A stretch of 64,000 bases of DNA, taken from Rhizophagus prolifer. Lineage: Eukaryota; Glomeromycota; Glomeromycetes; Glomerales; Glomeraceae. The first letter of the stretch is position 1. Every line of letters begins with the position of its first letter. Of this stretch, positions 53,445 to 62,440 are shown piece after piece. Location of the stretch: the NCBI GenBank assembly GCA_019425655.1, contig NQWY01033937.1, forward strand, positions 26,471 through 90,470, written 5' to 3'. Made by a program: the position numbers and the translations under genes. Under the pieces are notes generated by a model. The model saw only the letters and a program-made list of their open reading frames with translations. It searched no databases and was not told the DNA's origin.

Positions 53445-56195
53445 TCATTCACTATCCAACTCAACCGAGGCGGTTGGGTCTATTAATCTTTGCCATAAAT
53501 TGCAAACGACCGCACGGGTACTACGCCAGTCCGCTGCGCTGACTTGCATGGATTGATTTGCAAGGGCTAAGCGGTGGCTTTCGGCACGTTCACTAAGATA
53601 GGCTCGAATTAATGCTGTGGCATCTTCACTGGATAAGCAGTCTGCTTTAGCAGCATCTTCTAATATTCTTACATTATCAGAATAATGGGCGAGATCGGGT
53701 TTCGTCCCGCTCCATGCAAGTACAGCATACTGTGCCATAAATTCGATATCTACGATACCACCTGCGTCCTGTTTTAAATGAAAAATACCATGTTTTTTTT
53801 GTTCAGAAGACGAACCTAGGTGGTCTTTCATTTTCTGACGCATTTTCAACACTTCCTCACGAACATAAGCCTCATCTCTAGATTGAGTCAATATCTCGCG
53901 GCGAAATATTTCAAATTTTTGGCAAAGCGTTTCATCACCAGCGATAGAGCGTGCTCGAACGAGTGCTTGGTGTTCCCAAAGCCATGCACTTTTCAACTGA
54001 TAATGTTCATAAGCTTTCAGACTGGTCACTAATAAACCAGCCTCACCAGAAGGTCTTAAGCGTGTATCAATTTCATAGACACGACCATCAAGCGTTTGAG
54101 TGGTCATGAGGGACATGAACTTTTGAGCAACACGCATGGCAAACTCAAAGCCACTAATAGCCTTAGTTCCATCGGTGTCAGCTTGTTCATCTAGATAATG
54201 GATAAAGACAAGGTCTAAGTCAGAACCATAGCCCAGTTCAATGCCACCCACTTTGCCATAACCAATAACAGCAAAGGCTTTATAGTCGAGTGAGCAGCGC
54301 TTTCCCCCAACATCTTTAGGGTAACCATGACGTTTTGCTACGGTCTGGTAAGCTAAATACAGGGTTGCATTAACACTTACTTCAGCAATATCGGTTAGTG
54401 CATCAGATACCTTCATAAGAGGGCTTTCAGCTAATACATCACTTGCAGCAACTGTGAGCACGTTGCTCTTTTTAAATAGGCGAAGTACCCGCATTTGGTC
54501 TTCGACTTGATCAATTTCAATACGAAGTAACTGCTGGCGTAATGAGTCTTCCAAGTCCTTACGTTTTGGCAACTCAAAATCCATCGATAAAAACTCATCC
54601 AGCAGCACCGGATATTGCGTTAGTTCTTCACAAATCCATGGGCTTACCGTCGCCATTTTCACTAAGCGTTGCAATGCCCCTTTACTTTCAATCAGCATTA
54701 CCAAATATACGGTTCGACGCATGACCGATTCAATGAGCGGCATTAAACGTAACAGTGCAGTTTGCGGTTGTTCAGACTGTAAGATCGCTTCAATCAAGTG
54801 AGGCCAGAACGTTTTTAAACGCTGCACCGCATTTGAAGGAAGTTTTTTAAGTGCATGCCCATGCCAAAACTCATGAATCAGATTTTTCGCATTATCATCT
54901 AGCACTTCATCTAGCTGTTGTTCTAACTGCCCAAAATTTTCAGTTGCAGCATTAGAACTTGTATCTTCAATCAGTTGTTTAAATTGAACTTTAACTTTTT
55001 GACGTTTCTCGTTAAGAACATCAATAAATGCTTCCCAGCTTGAAAAGCCCAAGGTATCTATAATGCGTTGTCTTAACTCCACTTCTTCTGGCAATAGCTG
55101 AGTTTGCTGGTCATTGAGCGCTTGAATCGCATGTTCAACACGGCGTAAAAACAAGTAAGCATCTTTAAGCTCGAATACCGCCTGCTTTTCTAACAAGCCC
55201 GCTTCGCCAATGTGCTCTAGACTGACTAAGCACTGACGATCTTGTAACTCGCGTTTAGATCCGCCGTAAATAAGCTGGAAGACCTGAACAATAAACTCAA
55301 TTTCGCGAATCCCCCCCGCCCCGAGCTTAATATCATCTTCAATATGTCGGCGCAAGACTTCACGCTCAATCATGGCTTTCATATCACGCATAGCGGCAAA
55401 AGCGGTGTAATCGACATAACGGCGGAACACAAAAGGACGTGTCATCTCTAACAAGTCTTGTCCTTCTTTGCCACCAGTCACAACACGGGCTTTAATCCAC
55501 GCATAGCGTTCCCACTCACGACCATGCTGACTTAAATACTTTTCTAAAGCGGCATGACTAATCGCTAATGCCGAGCCATCGCCCCAAGGACGTAAGCGCA
55601 TATCAACTCGAAACACAAAACCATCGGCAGTAATGTGTTCAAGTAAATAAATAAGTTTTTGTCCCCATAAAATACAGAACTGCTGTACATCAATACATTT
55701 ACGACCATTGGTTTCACCTTGTTCATCAAAGGCAAAAATCAGGTCAATATCACTCGATAAGTTAAGCTCTTGCGCCCCAAGCTTCCCCATAGCAACCACA
55801 ATTAAATCTTGAACTTTGCCAGAGTAACTCACAGGTTCACCATGTTTCGCCACAAGTGCAACACGTGCAAAGTCTTTTGCTGCACAAATACTGGCATCGG
55901 CAAAGTCAGAAAGTTCACGAGTGAGTGTCACAACATCGGTAAGCTGATTGGCATCCTGCCAAATCCAACGAAACATTAAACGACTACGTAAAATGCGTAA
56001 TCCACGCATCCAAGATATTTCGTCAGCAATTCCATTTAATGTAGTTTGGACAAATTGATAAATCTGTTCGGTCGAGAGCGGTGCAGCAAATTGATCTATT
56101 TGATAATCTTGTTCTAAAACAGCTTGATGCAAGCCTAAAACTTGTTCAGCGTACTGACTAGCACGCAATGTTTTTTGTAACTGCTCCGCATTCAT
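53445..56195 (-). CDS. glnE: Glutamate-ammonia-ligase adenylyltransferase
   Basis: GlnE adenylylates and deadenylylates glutamine synthetase in response to PII signals. The 916-residue protein carries two nucleotidyltransferase domains, each with the GxGxxG/ELxxxSDxD type site: MGKLGAQELNLSSDIDLIFAFDE in the N-terminal half (deadenylylation) and GYGKVGGIELGYGSDLDLVFIHY in the C-terminal half (adenylylation), each followed by a helical GlnD/PII-uridylyltransferase-like region with AGGIREIEFIVQ and AGGIVDIEFMAQ. It is intact and of normal length. ilvE lies just downstream. Confidence 0.96.
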   Translation of the reverse strand: MNAEQLQKTLRASQYAEQVLGLHQAVLEQDYQIDQFAAPLSTEQIYQFVQTTLNGIADEISWMRGLRILRSRLMFRWIWQDANQLTDVVTLTRELSDFADASICAAKDFARVALVAKHGEPVSYSGKVQDLIVVAMGKLGAQELNLSSDIDLIFAFDEQGETNGRKCIDVQQFCILWGQKLIYLLEHITADGFVFRVDMRLRPWGDGSALAISHAALEKYLSQHGREWERYAWIKARVVTGGKEGQDLLEMTRPFVFRRYVDYTAFAAMRDMKAMIEREVLRRHIEDDIKLGAGGIREIEFIVQVFQLIYGGSKRELQDRQCLVSLEHIGEAGLLEKQAVFELKDAYLFLRRVEHAIQALNDQQTQLLPEEVELRQRIIDTLGFSSWEAFIDVLNEKRQKVKVQFKQLIEDTSSNAATENFGQLEQQLDEVLDDNAKNLIHEFWHGHALKKLPSNAVQRLKTFWPHLIEAILQSEQPQTALLRLMPLIESVMRRTVYLVMLIESKGALQRLVKMATVSPWICEELTQYPVLLDEFLSMDFELPKRKDLEDSLRQQLLRIEIDQVEDQMRVLRLFKKSNVLTVAASDVLAESPLMKVSDALTDIAEVSVNATLYLAYQTVAKRHGYPKDVGGKRCSLDYKAFAVIGYGKVGGIELGYGSDLDLVFIHYLDEQADTDGTKAISGFEFAMRVAQKFMSLMTTQTLDGRVYEIDTRLRPSGEAGLLVTSLKAYEHYQLKSAWLWEHQALVRARSIAGDETLCQKFEIFRREILTQSRDEAYVREEVLKMRQKMKDHLGSSSEQKKHGIFHLKQDAGGIVDIEFMAQYAVLAWSGTKPDLAHYSDNVRILEDAAKADCLSSEDATALIRAYLSERAESHRLALANQSMQVSAADWRSTRAVVCNLWQRLIDPTASVELDSE

Positions 56196-56262
56196 ATAAA
56201 AAGCTCTTTTCCTCGTACTCTCTTTTTAGTTATAGCAGTTCGAGTAGTGGTAGGAAAAGGGA

Positions 56263-57534
56263 TTAGACTAATTTTGCTTCTGGTGAGGAATGATGTTCGG
56301 TCAGTGCGTCATGACTTTCTTGAGCTGAAGGTAGTAAAACCTTAAATGTTGTTCCTACGCCCTCTTTGGAACCAACATTAATTTGCCCTTGGTTAATTTC
56401 AATAAAACGCTTACAAAGACTTAAACCTAGACCAGCGCCTTTCTCGCCTGCCGTACCTTTAAAGCTGGCTGTAATACGTGGATGGAACAAATTTTTGATT
56501 TGTTGTTCTGTCATACCCAAACCAGTGTCTCGAACTGTTATTTCTATATTTTTATCAGCTTGTCTAGCTTCTATAAAAACTTTGCCTGAGCCATCAATAT
56601 CGGTAAATTTCAACGCGTTTGATACCAAGTTTTGAATCACAGAAGTCATCATATTAATATCAGCATAGATTTTTAAATCTTCTGGAACATCATTCACTAG
56701 TTCAATATTTTTCTTTATCGCTAAGGTACGCAGTACATCACAAACAATATTACTCACTTGTCTCAGCTTAAAGTTAATTGGGTGATATACAAAACGTCCC
56801 CCCTCTGCCATGGCCCATGTCAGTAAACTTTCAAGCAAGTTATAGGTCGATTGCGAGGTTTCATATAAATAATCTGCAATATTTTGAATGCTAGATTCAT
56901 CTAAAGTCTCGCGCTCTTTGGCAAGTACCTCGGAAAACCCAAGTAACCCATGAAAGGGCGCACGTAAGTCATGCGAAATAATCGAGAAAAATTTTGTTTT
57001 ACTTGAATTAATTGCCACCTGTTGTTCATAAAGTTCGTTTAACTCTTCATAGTTAAACTTCAATTCAACCTGTTGCATAAACGTAGAACAATAATCGAGC
57101 AGCAATTGAATATCATCATCTTCAAAGGTAGCTGCATCATCATCAAAAAAGACAGCAAAGCCCATCGAAGTCTTATCGGGATGTAAAAGATGTACAGCCA
57201 ATGCTCTACTGCACTCGATGTTTAGTTCTTTTAAATAGTTGGTTAAGTTTTGATAGGAAGGATGCAGATGATTAATGATCTGTTGTTTAGCAAAGCACTG
57301 TTTCAAATGTTTCGAAGGCTTAAACGAAATTGCAGTTATACCTTCAGGGCAATGGTGCCAAAAGTAAGGTTCCTGATTAAAAGTTAATAAGGCTTTTTGA
57401 CACTTCAACAGACGAAGACTAAATCGGAAAAATTGCTCGATATAGTTCTGCTCGGCATTTAATCCAAGTAATAGTGATATTCTACAAGCACTTAACTGCT
57501 CGATCTGATGTAGTTCTAAACGCTGGAATGTCAT
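56263..57534 (-). CDS. Cytoplasmic sensor histidine kinase, orphan
   Basis: The 423-residue kinase has no membrane segment. An N-terminal GAF-like region (about 15-160) precedes a short coiled coil and the H-box FFSIISHDLRAPFHGLLGF with His188, the N-box MMTSVIQNLVSNALKFTD, and G-boxes DTGLGMTEQ and GEKGAGLGLSL. GAGG precedes the ATG. No response-regulator gene is next to it, so the partner lies elsewhere. The signal is unknown. Confidence 0.85.
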   Translation of the reverse strand: MTFQRLELHQIEQLSACRISLLLGLNAEQNYIEQFFRFSLRLLKCQKALLTFNQEPYFWHHCPEGITAISFKPSKHLKQCFAKQQIINHLHPSYQNLTNYLKELNIECSRALAVHLLHPDKTSMGFAVFFDDDAATFEDDDIQLLLDYCSTFMQQVELKFNYEELNELYEQQVAINSSKTKFFSIISHDLRAPFHGLLGFSEVLAKERETLDESSIQNIADYLYETSQSTYNLLESLLTWAMAEGGRFVYHPINFKLRQVSNIVCDVLRTLAIKKNIELVNDVPEDLKIYADINMMTSVIQNLVSNALKFTDIDGSGKVFIEARQADKNIEITVRDTGLGMTEQQIKNLFHPRITASFKGTAGEKGAGLGLSLCKRFIEINQGQINVGSKEGVGTTFKVLLPSAQESHDALTEHHSSPEAKLV

Positions 57535-57928
57535 TTGCCCGCCTCACAGATTTTGTCGTTGTTGGTCGGAACCGCTTTCAAGAAATGTACTTATAATCAT
57601 TATGATCTAATACAAACTTTAACACAGTACATAAAAAGAGCAACGTTCTTTTCAAAATAGAAATGTGAAGTTTCAATTAAAGGTTTTCAGATACATAAAG
57701 TGGGTATGCTTGAGAAAAATACAACAAATGTTTGGGTATAGAGAGTTGTAAGATATTAGAAATACGAGTTTATAAAATAGTATTCTTTCAAAAAAGACCA
57801 CCAACTTGGCCTTTTTCAGATTATTGTTTTTAATGATTTAACTATCTTGGACATTATAACCATACAGTTGAATACTAGCTTCCATATCAACAGTATAATT
57901 ACGACTCTAATTTTTGTTTAGGCTTTAT
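57535..57928. other. Intergenic region without a visible gene
   Basis: This 394-base AT-rich gap holds the histidine-kinase promoter side and, at 57790-57816, the terminator of the next gene. I see no open frame with a ribosome site and no notable repeat. Confidence 0.5.
57790..57816 (-). terminator. Probable terminator of the DUF2939 gene
   Basis: On minus, AAAAAGGCC and GGTCTTTTTT enclose an eight-base loop with one mismatch and run into T residues. Confidence 0.55.
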
Positions 57929-58462
57929 CTAACCCATTGGTAGAGCAATCTTTTTTATTTTCCAGCTCAAACCATCACGCTCCATAATGATTTTCACATC
58001 CTTGCTATTTTCTTTATTTTTAAAAGTTACTTCAAACATATTCATTGATAAATACCGAGTTTTGTATTCTATCTTTGGGGTATCTGTGCTTTCTTTAGGT
58101 GTATCTTCTATATCACCAGTTAAAGTTTTTTTAAGATCCTTCCCTTGTAACATCAAGGTCATACCTTCAGGTGTTACTACTGCATCAACCATCTTTTCGG
58201 CCAAAGTTGAAGCCATCATTGCACCTAAAGCTTCCCAACCATTTGCTTCTTTAGTCGTGATTCCTTTTAACATATAAGCATTCATCTGATCTTTCAGACT
58301 TTGGCGCACGCTTGTATAGTCAATATAGGCAGAAACCTTTTCACTATCATTCTCTTTCAAAGCATTCTTAATACTATTTAAGATGATATAAGGCGAAGCG
58401 TATAAATATCCAAAAATCAAAATGATTAACCCAAAGATAGCCCCTATCATTTTTTTATTCAT
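57929..58462 (-). CDS. DUF2939-family membrane-anchored protein
   Basis: The 177-residue protein has an N-terminal membrane anchor (MNKKMIGAIFGLIILIFGYLY) and the DUF2939 pattern: SPYIILNSIKNALKENDSEKVSAYIDYTSVRQSLKDQM, GWEALGAMMASTLAEKMVDAVVTPEGM and a C-terminal strand pair FEVTFKNKENSKDVKIIMERDGLSWKIKKI. It should face the periplasm. Function is unknown. Confidence 0.82.
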   Translation of the reverse strand: MNKKMIGAIFGLIILIFGYLYASPYIILNSIKNALKENDSEKVSAYIDYTSVRQSLKDQMNAYMLKGITTKEANGWEALGAMMASTLAEKMVDAVVTPEGMTLMLQGKDLKKTLTGDIEDTPKESTDTPKIEYKTRYLSMNMFEVTFKNKENSKDVKIIMERDGLSWKIKKIALPMG

Positions 58463-58694
58463 AATTTACTCTCTAATTGTAAAATAGTAGGTAGAAACAT
58501 AATCCTACCTAAATCGTATACCCTATCTTGTCTTTTATATTCTAATCTAAATTTGCAGCTCAAGACTTTTAATGAAGAATAGATCCATTTATTCCACCAA
58601 AATTATATATTATCAATTGCTTATACAAATCCTATCCCAAATGAAATTTCATAAGAATCTAAACTTTCTATGATAGGCAGTTATTTTAACCCAA

Positions 58695-58728
58695 CAAAAA
58701 ACCCCTAAGCCGTTAGCTTAGGGGTTTT
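58695..58728. terminator. Terminator behind tRNA-Leu
   Basis: AACCCCTAAGC (58700-58710) pairs perfectly with GCTTAGGGGTT (58716-58726). On minus it is followed by a TTTTTTGTTGGG run, suiting the tRNA transcript. Confidence 0.85.
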
Positions 58729-58752
58729 CGTAGAATCTTACGATTCTGAATA

Positions 58753-58839
58753 TGGTCCCGAGGGTCGGACTCGAACCGACACGTCATCTCTGACAGCGGA
58801 TTTTGAGTCCGCCGCGTCTACCAATTTCACCACCTCGGG
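58753..58839 (-). tRNA. tRNA-Leu (anticodon CAA)
   Basis: The 87-base class II tRNA folds fully: acceptor CCCGAGG / CCTCGGG, D-arm with GGTAGAC, anticodon stem GCGGA / TCCGC with loop CTCAAAA (anticodon CAA), a long variable arm, T-arm GTCGG-TTCGAGT-CCGAC and an encoded CCA end. It reads UUG codons. It stands alone, with queA divergent. Confidence 0.95.
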
Positions 58840-59021
58840 AGAGGAAGTATGTTTGTGTTGCGTATATTAGCGCGTTTGTAAAACTTGTCAAACCCTAAGT
58901 GAATATTATCGTTCACTTTTAGATCATTTAAACATTTTTCATGATTTAGATCAGAAGCACAGCCATAAAAAAGCGAAAAAGTTTATACTAGGCCCAATTT
59001 TTGCGGTGTTTTTTCCTAAAT

Positions 59022-60059
59022 ATGCAACTGTCTGACTTTTCCTTTGAATTACCTGATGAACTTATTGCCCGTTACCCTCTTGAATCACGTAGTGCTTCAC
59101 GGTTATTGCACCTAGATTCAAAGGGTCAATATCACGATCACATGTTCACAGACATTATCGATCTGTTTGAAGAAGGTGATTTGTTGGTGCTGAATGACAC
59201 CAAAGTCATGAAAGCTCGACTTAAAGGAAAACGCTCTACAGGCGGTGCGATTGAGATTTTGGTTGAGCGTATGTTGAACTACACCACTGCGTATTGTCAT
59301 ATCAAATCGAGTAACTCTCCTAAAGCTGGTGCCGAGCTTTATGTAGGTACAGATAATATTCCTGTGATTGTGCGTGGTCGTCATGAAAACTTATTTGTCG
59401 TTGAGTTTTCGCAGCCAATTTTGCCTGTACTTGAGCAATATGGTCAGTTACCTATTCCGCCTTACTTTAACCGTGAAGCAGAAGAAATTGACACTGAACG
59501 CTATCAAACGGTTTTCCATAACCCTGAGAAAATTGCCAGTGTGGCTGCGCCAACTGCTAGCCTGCACTTTGACGAAGAGTTACTAGCAAAGTTAGAGCAA
59601 AAAAATGTTCATAAATCTTTTGTGACTTTACACGTGGGTGCTGGCACATTTATGCCTGTTCGTACTGATGACATTACCAATCATGTCATGCACAGTGAAT
59701 GGTGCGACGTTCCCCAAGAAACAATTGATTTAATTTTGGCGACAAAAGCGCGCGGCAATAAAGTAATTGCTGTCGGTACAACCGCAACACGTGCCTTAGA
59801 AAGTGCAGCTCAAGCACACAGCGGAAAAATCGCAGCGTGGAATGGTGATACGCAGATCTTTATCTATCCGGGCTATGAGTTCTGCATTGTAGATCGTTTA
59901 ATTACTAACTTCCATTTACCTGAATCTACCCTACTCATGTTAGTTTCAGCATTGTCGAATCGAGACAATATTTTGGCTGCTTATGAACATGCAGTTAAAA
60001 ACCGCTATCGTTTCTTTAGTTATGGCGATGCAATGTTGATTGATAAGCTAGAAGTTTAA
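59022..60059 (+). CDS. queA: S-adenosylmethionine:tRNA ribosyltransferase-isomerase QueA
   Basis: QueA makes epoxyqueuosine in tRNA by moving the ribose of SAM onto preQ1. The 345-residue product has [27 protein letters not shown] at the start, [23 protein letters not shown] near 155, [23 protein letters not shown] and [32 protein letters not shown] at the C-terminal end, all family signatures. The ATG at 59022 begins MQLSDF; a TTG seven codons upstream is not supported. No tgt follows. Confidence 0.95.
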   Translation: MQLSDFSFELPDELIARYPLESRSASRLLHLDSKGQYHDHMFTDIIDLFEEGDLLVLNDTKVMKARLKGKRSTGGAIEILVERMLNYTTAYCHIKSSNSPKAGAELYVGTDNIPVIVRGRHENLFVVEFSQPILPVLEQYGQLPIPPYFNREAEEIDTERYQTVFHNPEKIASVAAPTASLHFDEELLAKLEQKNVHKSFVTLHVGAGTFMPVRTDDITNHVMHSEWCDVPQETIDLILATKARGNKVIAVGTTATRALESAAQAHSGKIAAWNGDTQIFIYPGYEFCIVDRLITNFHLPESTLLMLVSALSNRDNILAAYEHAVKNRYRFFSYGDAMLIDKLEV

Positions 60060-60070
60060 AATTTATAAAT

Positions 60071-60106
60071 GGGTTAAACCTACTAAGTTAATTTTAGGTT
60101 TAACCC
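60071..60106 (+). promoter_or_regulatory. Perfect stem-loop after queA
   Basis: GGGTTAAACCTA and TAGGTTTAACCC form a perfect 12-pair stem with a 12-base loop, but no T run follows. It may be an mRNA-stabilising structure or a Rho-independent terminator of weak type. Confidence 0.45.
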
Positions 60107-60211
60107 AGCCTCTCAATTAAAATAAAAATAGTCTTGGTATTTCTATTTATCTCTTTCAATTTAAAAGATAATCTAGAGTTAGCACTTTATGATAATCAAC
60201 TCATTAATTTC

Positions 60212-60541
60212 ATGCCAATTGATACCGTACAACAAGCACTTCATATAAGACGTAAAAAAAATACACAGGTCTTTCGTAATATTGCTCGACTTTGGGATGC
60301 GGGGCAAAAGTCACAAACAGATCAAGAGCTCTTAAACGCATTACATCCATGGCGTGAAGATCATAACCTTCGTTTTGTGAATGTATTGCCGTATTTGTTA
60401 GGTATTTGCAGTATTACGACTTTATTATTTGGATACTTTTTTCATCCTCATATTCAATATATTTGGAGTCTCTTATGGGCATTTTTAACTGGTTTCTTGG
60501 CCTATTTGCTTTATGAACCGCACTTTGAATACAATTATTAA
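60212..60541 (+). CDS. Small membrane protein of unknown function
   Basis: From the ATG at 60212 the 109-residue product has a basic N-terminal half (LHIRRKKNTQVFRNIARLWDAGQ) and two close hydrophobic helices (about 58-74 and 80-100). The frame is open to a TTG at 60134, so a 135-residue form is possible; neither start has a clear ribosome site. It ends at a strong terminator. I do not recognise the family. Confidence 0.55.
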   Translation: MPIDTVQQALHIRRKKNTQVFRNIARLWDAGQKSQTDQELLNALHPWREDHNLRFVNVLPYLLGICSITTLLFGYFFHPHIQYIWSLLWAFLTGFLAYLLYEPHFEYNY

Positions 60542-60577
60542 AGGCTCTATTTTCAAGTAAAAATAGAGCCTTTTTTT
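60540..60577 (+). terminator. Terminator after the small membrane protein gene
   Basis: AAAGGCTCTATTTT / AAAATAGAGCCTTT stem followed by T residues. Confidence 0.9.
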
Positions 60578-60671
60578 AATAAAAGAATATATATAACTGC
60601 ATCAATTCAACAGATATATCACTACCTTTCAACTAAAATATTCAAATCACTTTAAATTTTTCAGTTTTATT

Positions 60672-60776
60672 ATGAATAAACTTATATTCTTACTGGTAAG
60701 TTGTCTCATTCTTAGTGCATGCTCATCTATGCAGGTTCGACCTACAGTCGGTGTAAGTATGGGTACACACCTTTAA
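60672..60776 (+). CDS. Tiny lipoprotein (34 residues)
   Basis: ATG at 60672 opens 34 codons ending TAA at 60774. The product has a full lipoprotein signal peptide, MNKLIFLLVSCLILSAC, with lipobox LSAC, leaving a mature lipopeptide of only 18 residues (CSSMQVRPTVGVSMGTHL). Gly/Val/Ser repeats of this kind occur in short lipoproteins of gammaproteobacteria (general impression). It has its own terminator directly behind the stop and one just upstream, so it is its own transcription unit. The function is unknown. Confidence 0.65.
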   Translation: MNKLIFLLVSCLILSACSSMQVRPTVGVSMGTHL

Positions 60777-60807
60777 AAAAAGAAGCAGCTTAAATGCTGC
60801 TTCTTTT
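60776..60807. terminator. Bidirectional terminator, tiny lipoprotein and Ig-like gene
   Basis: AAGAAGCAGC (60780-60789) pairs with GCTGCTTCTT (60796-60805); A and T runs flank it. Confidence 0.92.
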
Positions 60808-60811
60808 TATA

Positions 60812-62293
60812 TTAATTACCATTTGAACAGTTTAGATCTGTTCCATATGGGCTTAATATATTCGGAGCAATAAGATCACTTACAGTAACATCTTTATTTA
60901 AATAACCTAAAGTCAAAGATGTAGATCCTTTAAGCAAACTTCCCGAAACTGTAGATTTAGCAGTTAACTGAACAGTTAACCAAGATGCATAAATTTTAGG
61001 GTATTGAATCTTAAGATCAAAACGACCATTTCCATCTGTTGTGTATTTATTATTGGTTGCAGCAGTACCTGCACTATTAATATACGATACAACTTGGACT
61101 GTAGAATTTTCTTTAAGCGGCTTTAATTGATTAATAACCTCACCGTTAACATTTACAGCTTGAACTGGTGACGTACAAGCAACTCTAGAAACTGGTAAAT
61201 ATTCATCTGGCTTACCATCTGCAGGAGTAGACGTGTCAACAAAAGCAAATTGCCCCTTATAATAAGCAAGTGCATTAACGCCCATTGTTACGTCTTGATT
61301 TGGTATTGGCTTACCGTCAACATCAGTTACTTGTACTGATATATTCTTATAGTAGTAAACTCCATCACTCGAGTCCTCCATTGTTGTCGGATTATATGCT
61401 ACAGAAATAGCGCCTACTGCTACTGGTACATCAGAATTAACAACATCGAGTTTATACGTATAAATTTTTGTTGATTGACCAAAATTAGCTTCTAGTACAA
61501 GATCATCTGTCACGAACTGTGCAGCACTGTATGATGAGGCTCTTTGATTTTCGCTAAAAGATAAAGTATAACTAATTTGACCATTTGCATCAGTTTGAGT
61601 TGCATTTGGTGTAAATTTAACGCCATTTAAGACCGAATCTTTAACTTTAAGCGTAATTGCTTGATTTGCTAAAGTTGCCCCATTTGCATCTACAGCTGTT
61701 AATGTAACTGTTGTTTGATCACCTCTAACATTTAAAGAGGTCTTTGTAGCATCAAACAATACGATACTCGTAGTATCAGCTTCAGCAGTACTATTACTCC
61801 CTGTGACTGTCACAGTCTGTTCTTGAGTAAGCGAACCATTATTTGTAGACGCAATTAATTTAAAACCATTTTTTACCAAATCATTGATTGAACTCGATGT
61901 TTTTGGTGTTTTTATAATGTATACAGCATTACCTGCAGCATCTGTAGTTTGAGTTGATACCCCTTCTATAGATACATTATTTGTTGGATCAACTAATGCC
62001 AAACTAACTTTAGTACCAGCAACGCCACCTTTATTTATATCTAAAGCTCTAACAGTAACCGTTAAAGTATCATTCGTCGCCGCAACTGATAATTTATCTA
62101 GCTCTATCTTTAATGCTGTAGCAGTGGCTTGTTGAGATCCAGAATTATTACTTCCAGATGAGGAATTACTACTATTTGATGAACCACTCTGGTAATAACC
62201 ATCGCCGCCTCCCCCACCACAACTCGCTAACATAATTGATACAGCAATAGCCGACAACTTCAAGGTAAGTTGTTTTTTATACATACTTTTCAT
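60812..62293 (-). CDS. Lipoprotein with bacterial Ig-like (Big_1) domains
   Basis: The 493-residue protein has a lipoprotein signal peptide with LASC (Cys25), five Gly, and a Ser/Asn linker to about residue 52. Three repeats of the Big_1 type follow, each with the shape ...VTVRALDINKGGVAGTKVSL...DAAGNAVYII, ...LTAVDANGATLANQAITLKV...DANGQISYTLSF and ...VQVTDVDGKPIPNQDVTM...DGNGRFDLKI. Such proteins (invasin/intimin-like passengers) sit on the cell surface or in the periplasm. The role in this organism is unknown. AGGAAAG precedes the start. Confidence 0.8.
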   Translation of the reverse strand: MKSMYKKQLTLKLSAIAVSIMLASCGGGGGDGYYQSGSSNSSNSSSGSNNSGSQQATATALKIELDKLSVAATNDTLTVTVRALDINKGGVAGTKVSLALVDPTNNVSIEGVSTQTTDAAGNAVYIIKTPKTSSSINDLVKNGFKLIASTNNGSLTQEQTVTVTGSNSTAEADTTSIVLFDATKTSLNVRGDQTTVTLTAVDANGATLANQAITLKVKDSVLNGVKFTPNATQTDANGQISYTLSFSENQRASSYSAAQFVTDDLVLEANFGQSTKIYTYKLDVVNSDVPVAVGAISVAYNPTTMEDSSDGVYYYKNISVQVTDVDGKPIPNQDVTMGVNALAYYKGQFAFVDTSTPADGKPDEYLPVSRVACTSPVQAVNVNGEVINQLKPLKENSTVQVVSYINSAGTAATNNKYTTDGNGRFDLKIQYPKIYASWLTVQLTAKSTVSGSLLKGSTSLTLGYLNKDVTVSDLIAPNILSPYGTDLNCSNGN

Positions 62294-62440
62294 TTCCCCA
62301 ATCTTTCCTAAAGGTATAAGATTTTTTAATTATTTATATTATTAGTGTAATCATATTCACCACACTCTGTAAACATAAATTACATTGTGTTCTCTTGTGT
62401 AACTTGTTAGATGAAAAATTTATAAATACTGGGATTTATA

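Noticed and set aside
58753-58839. tRNA-Leu as an integration site for a mobile element
   Set aside because: No integrase gene and no duplicated tRNA end are seen on either side; the neighbours are core genes.
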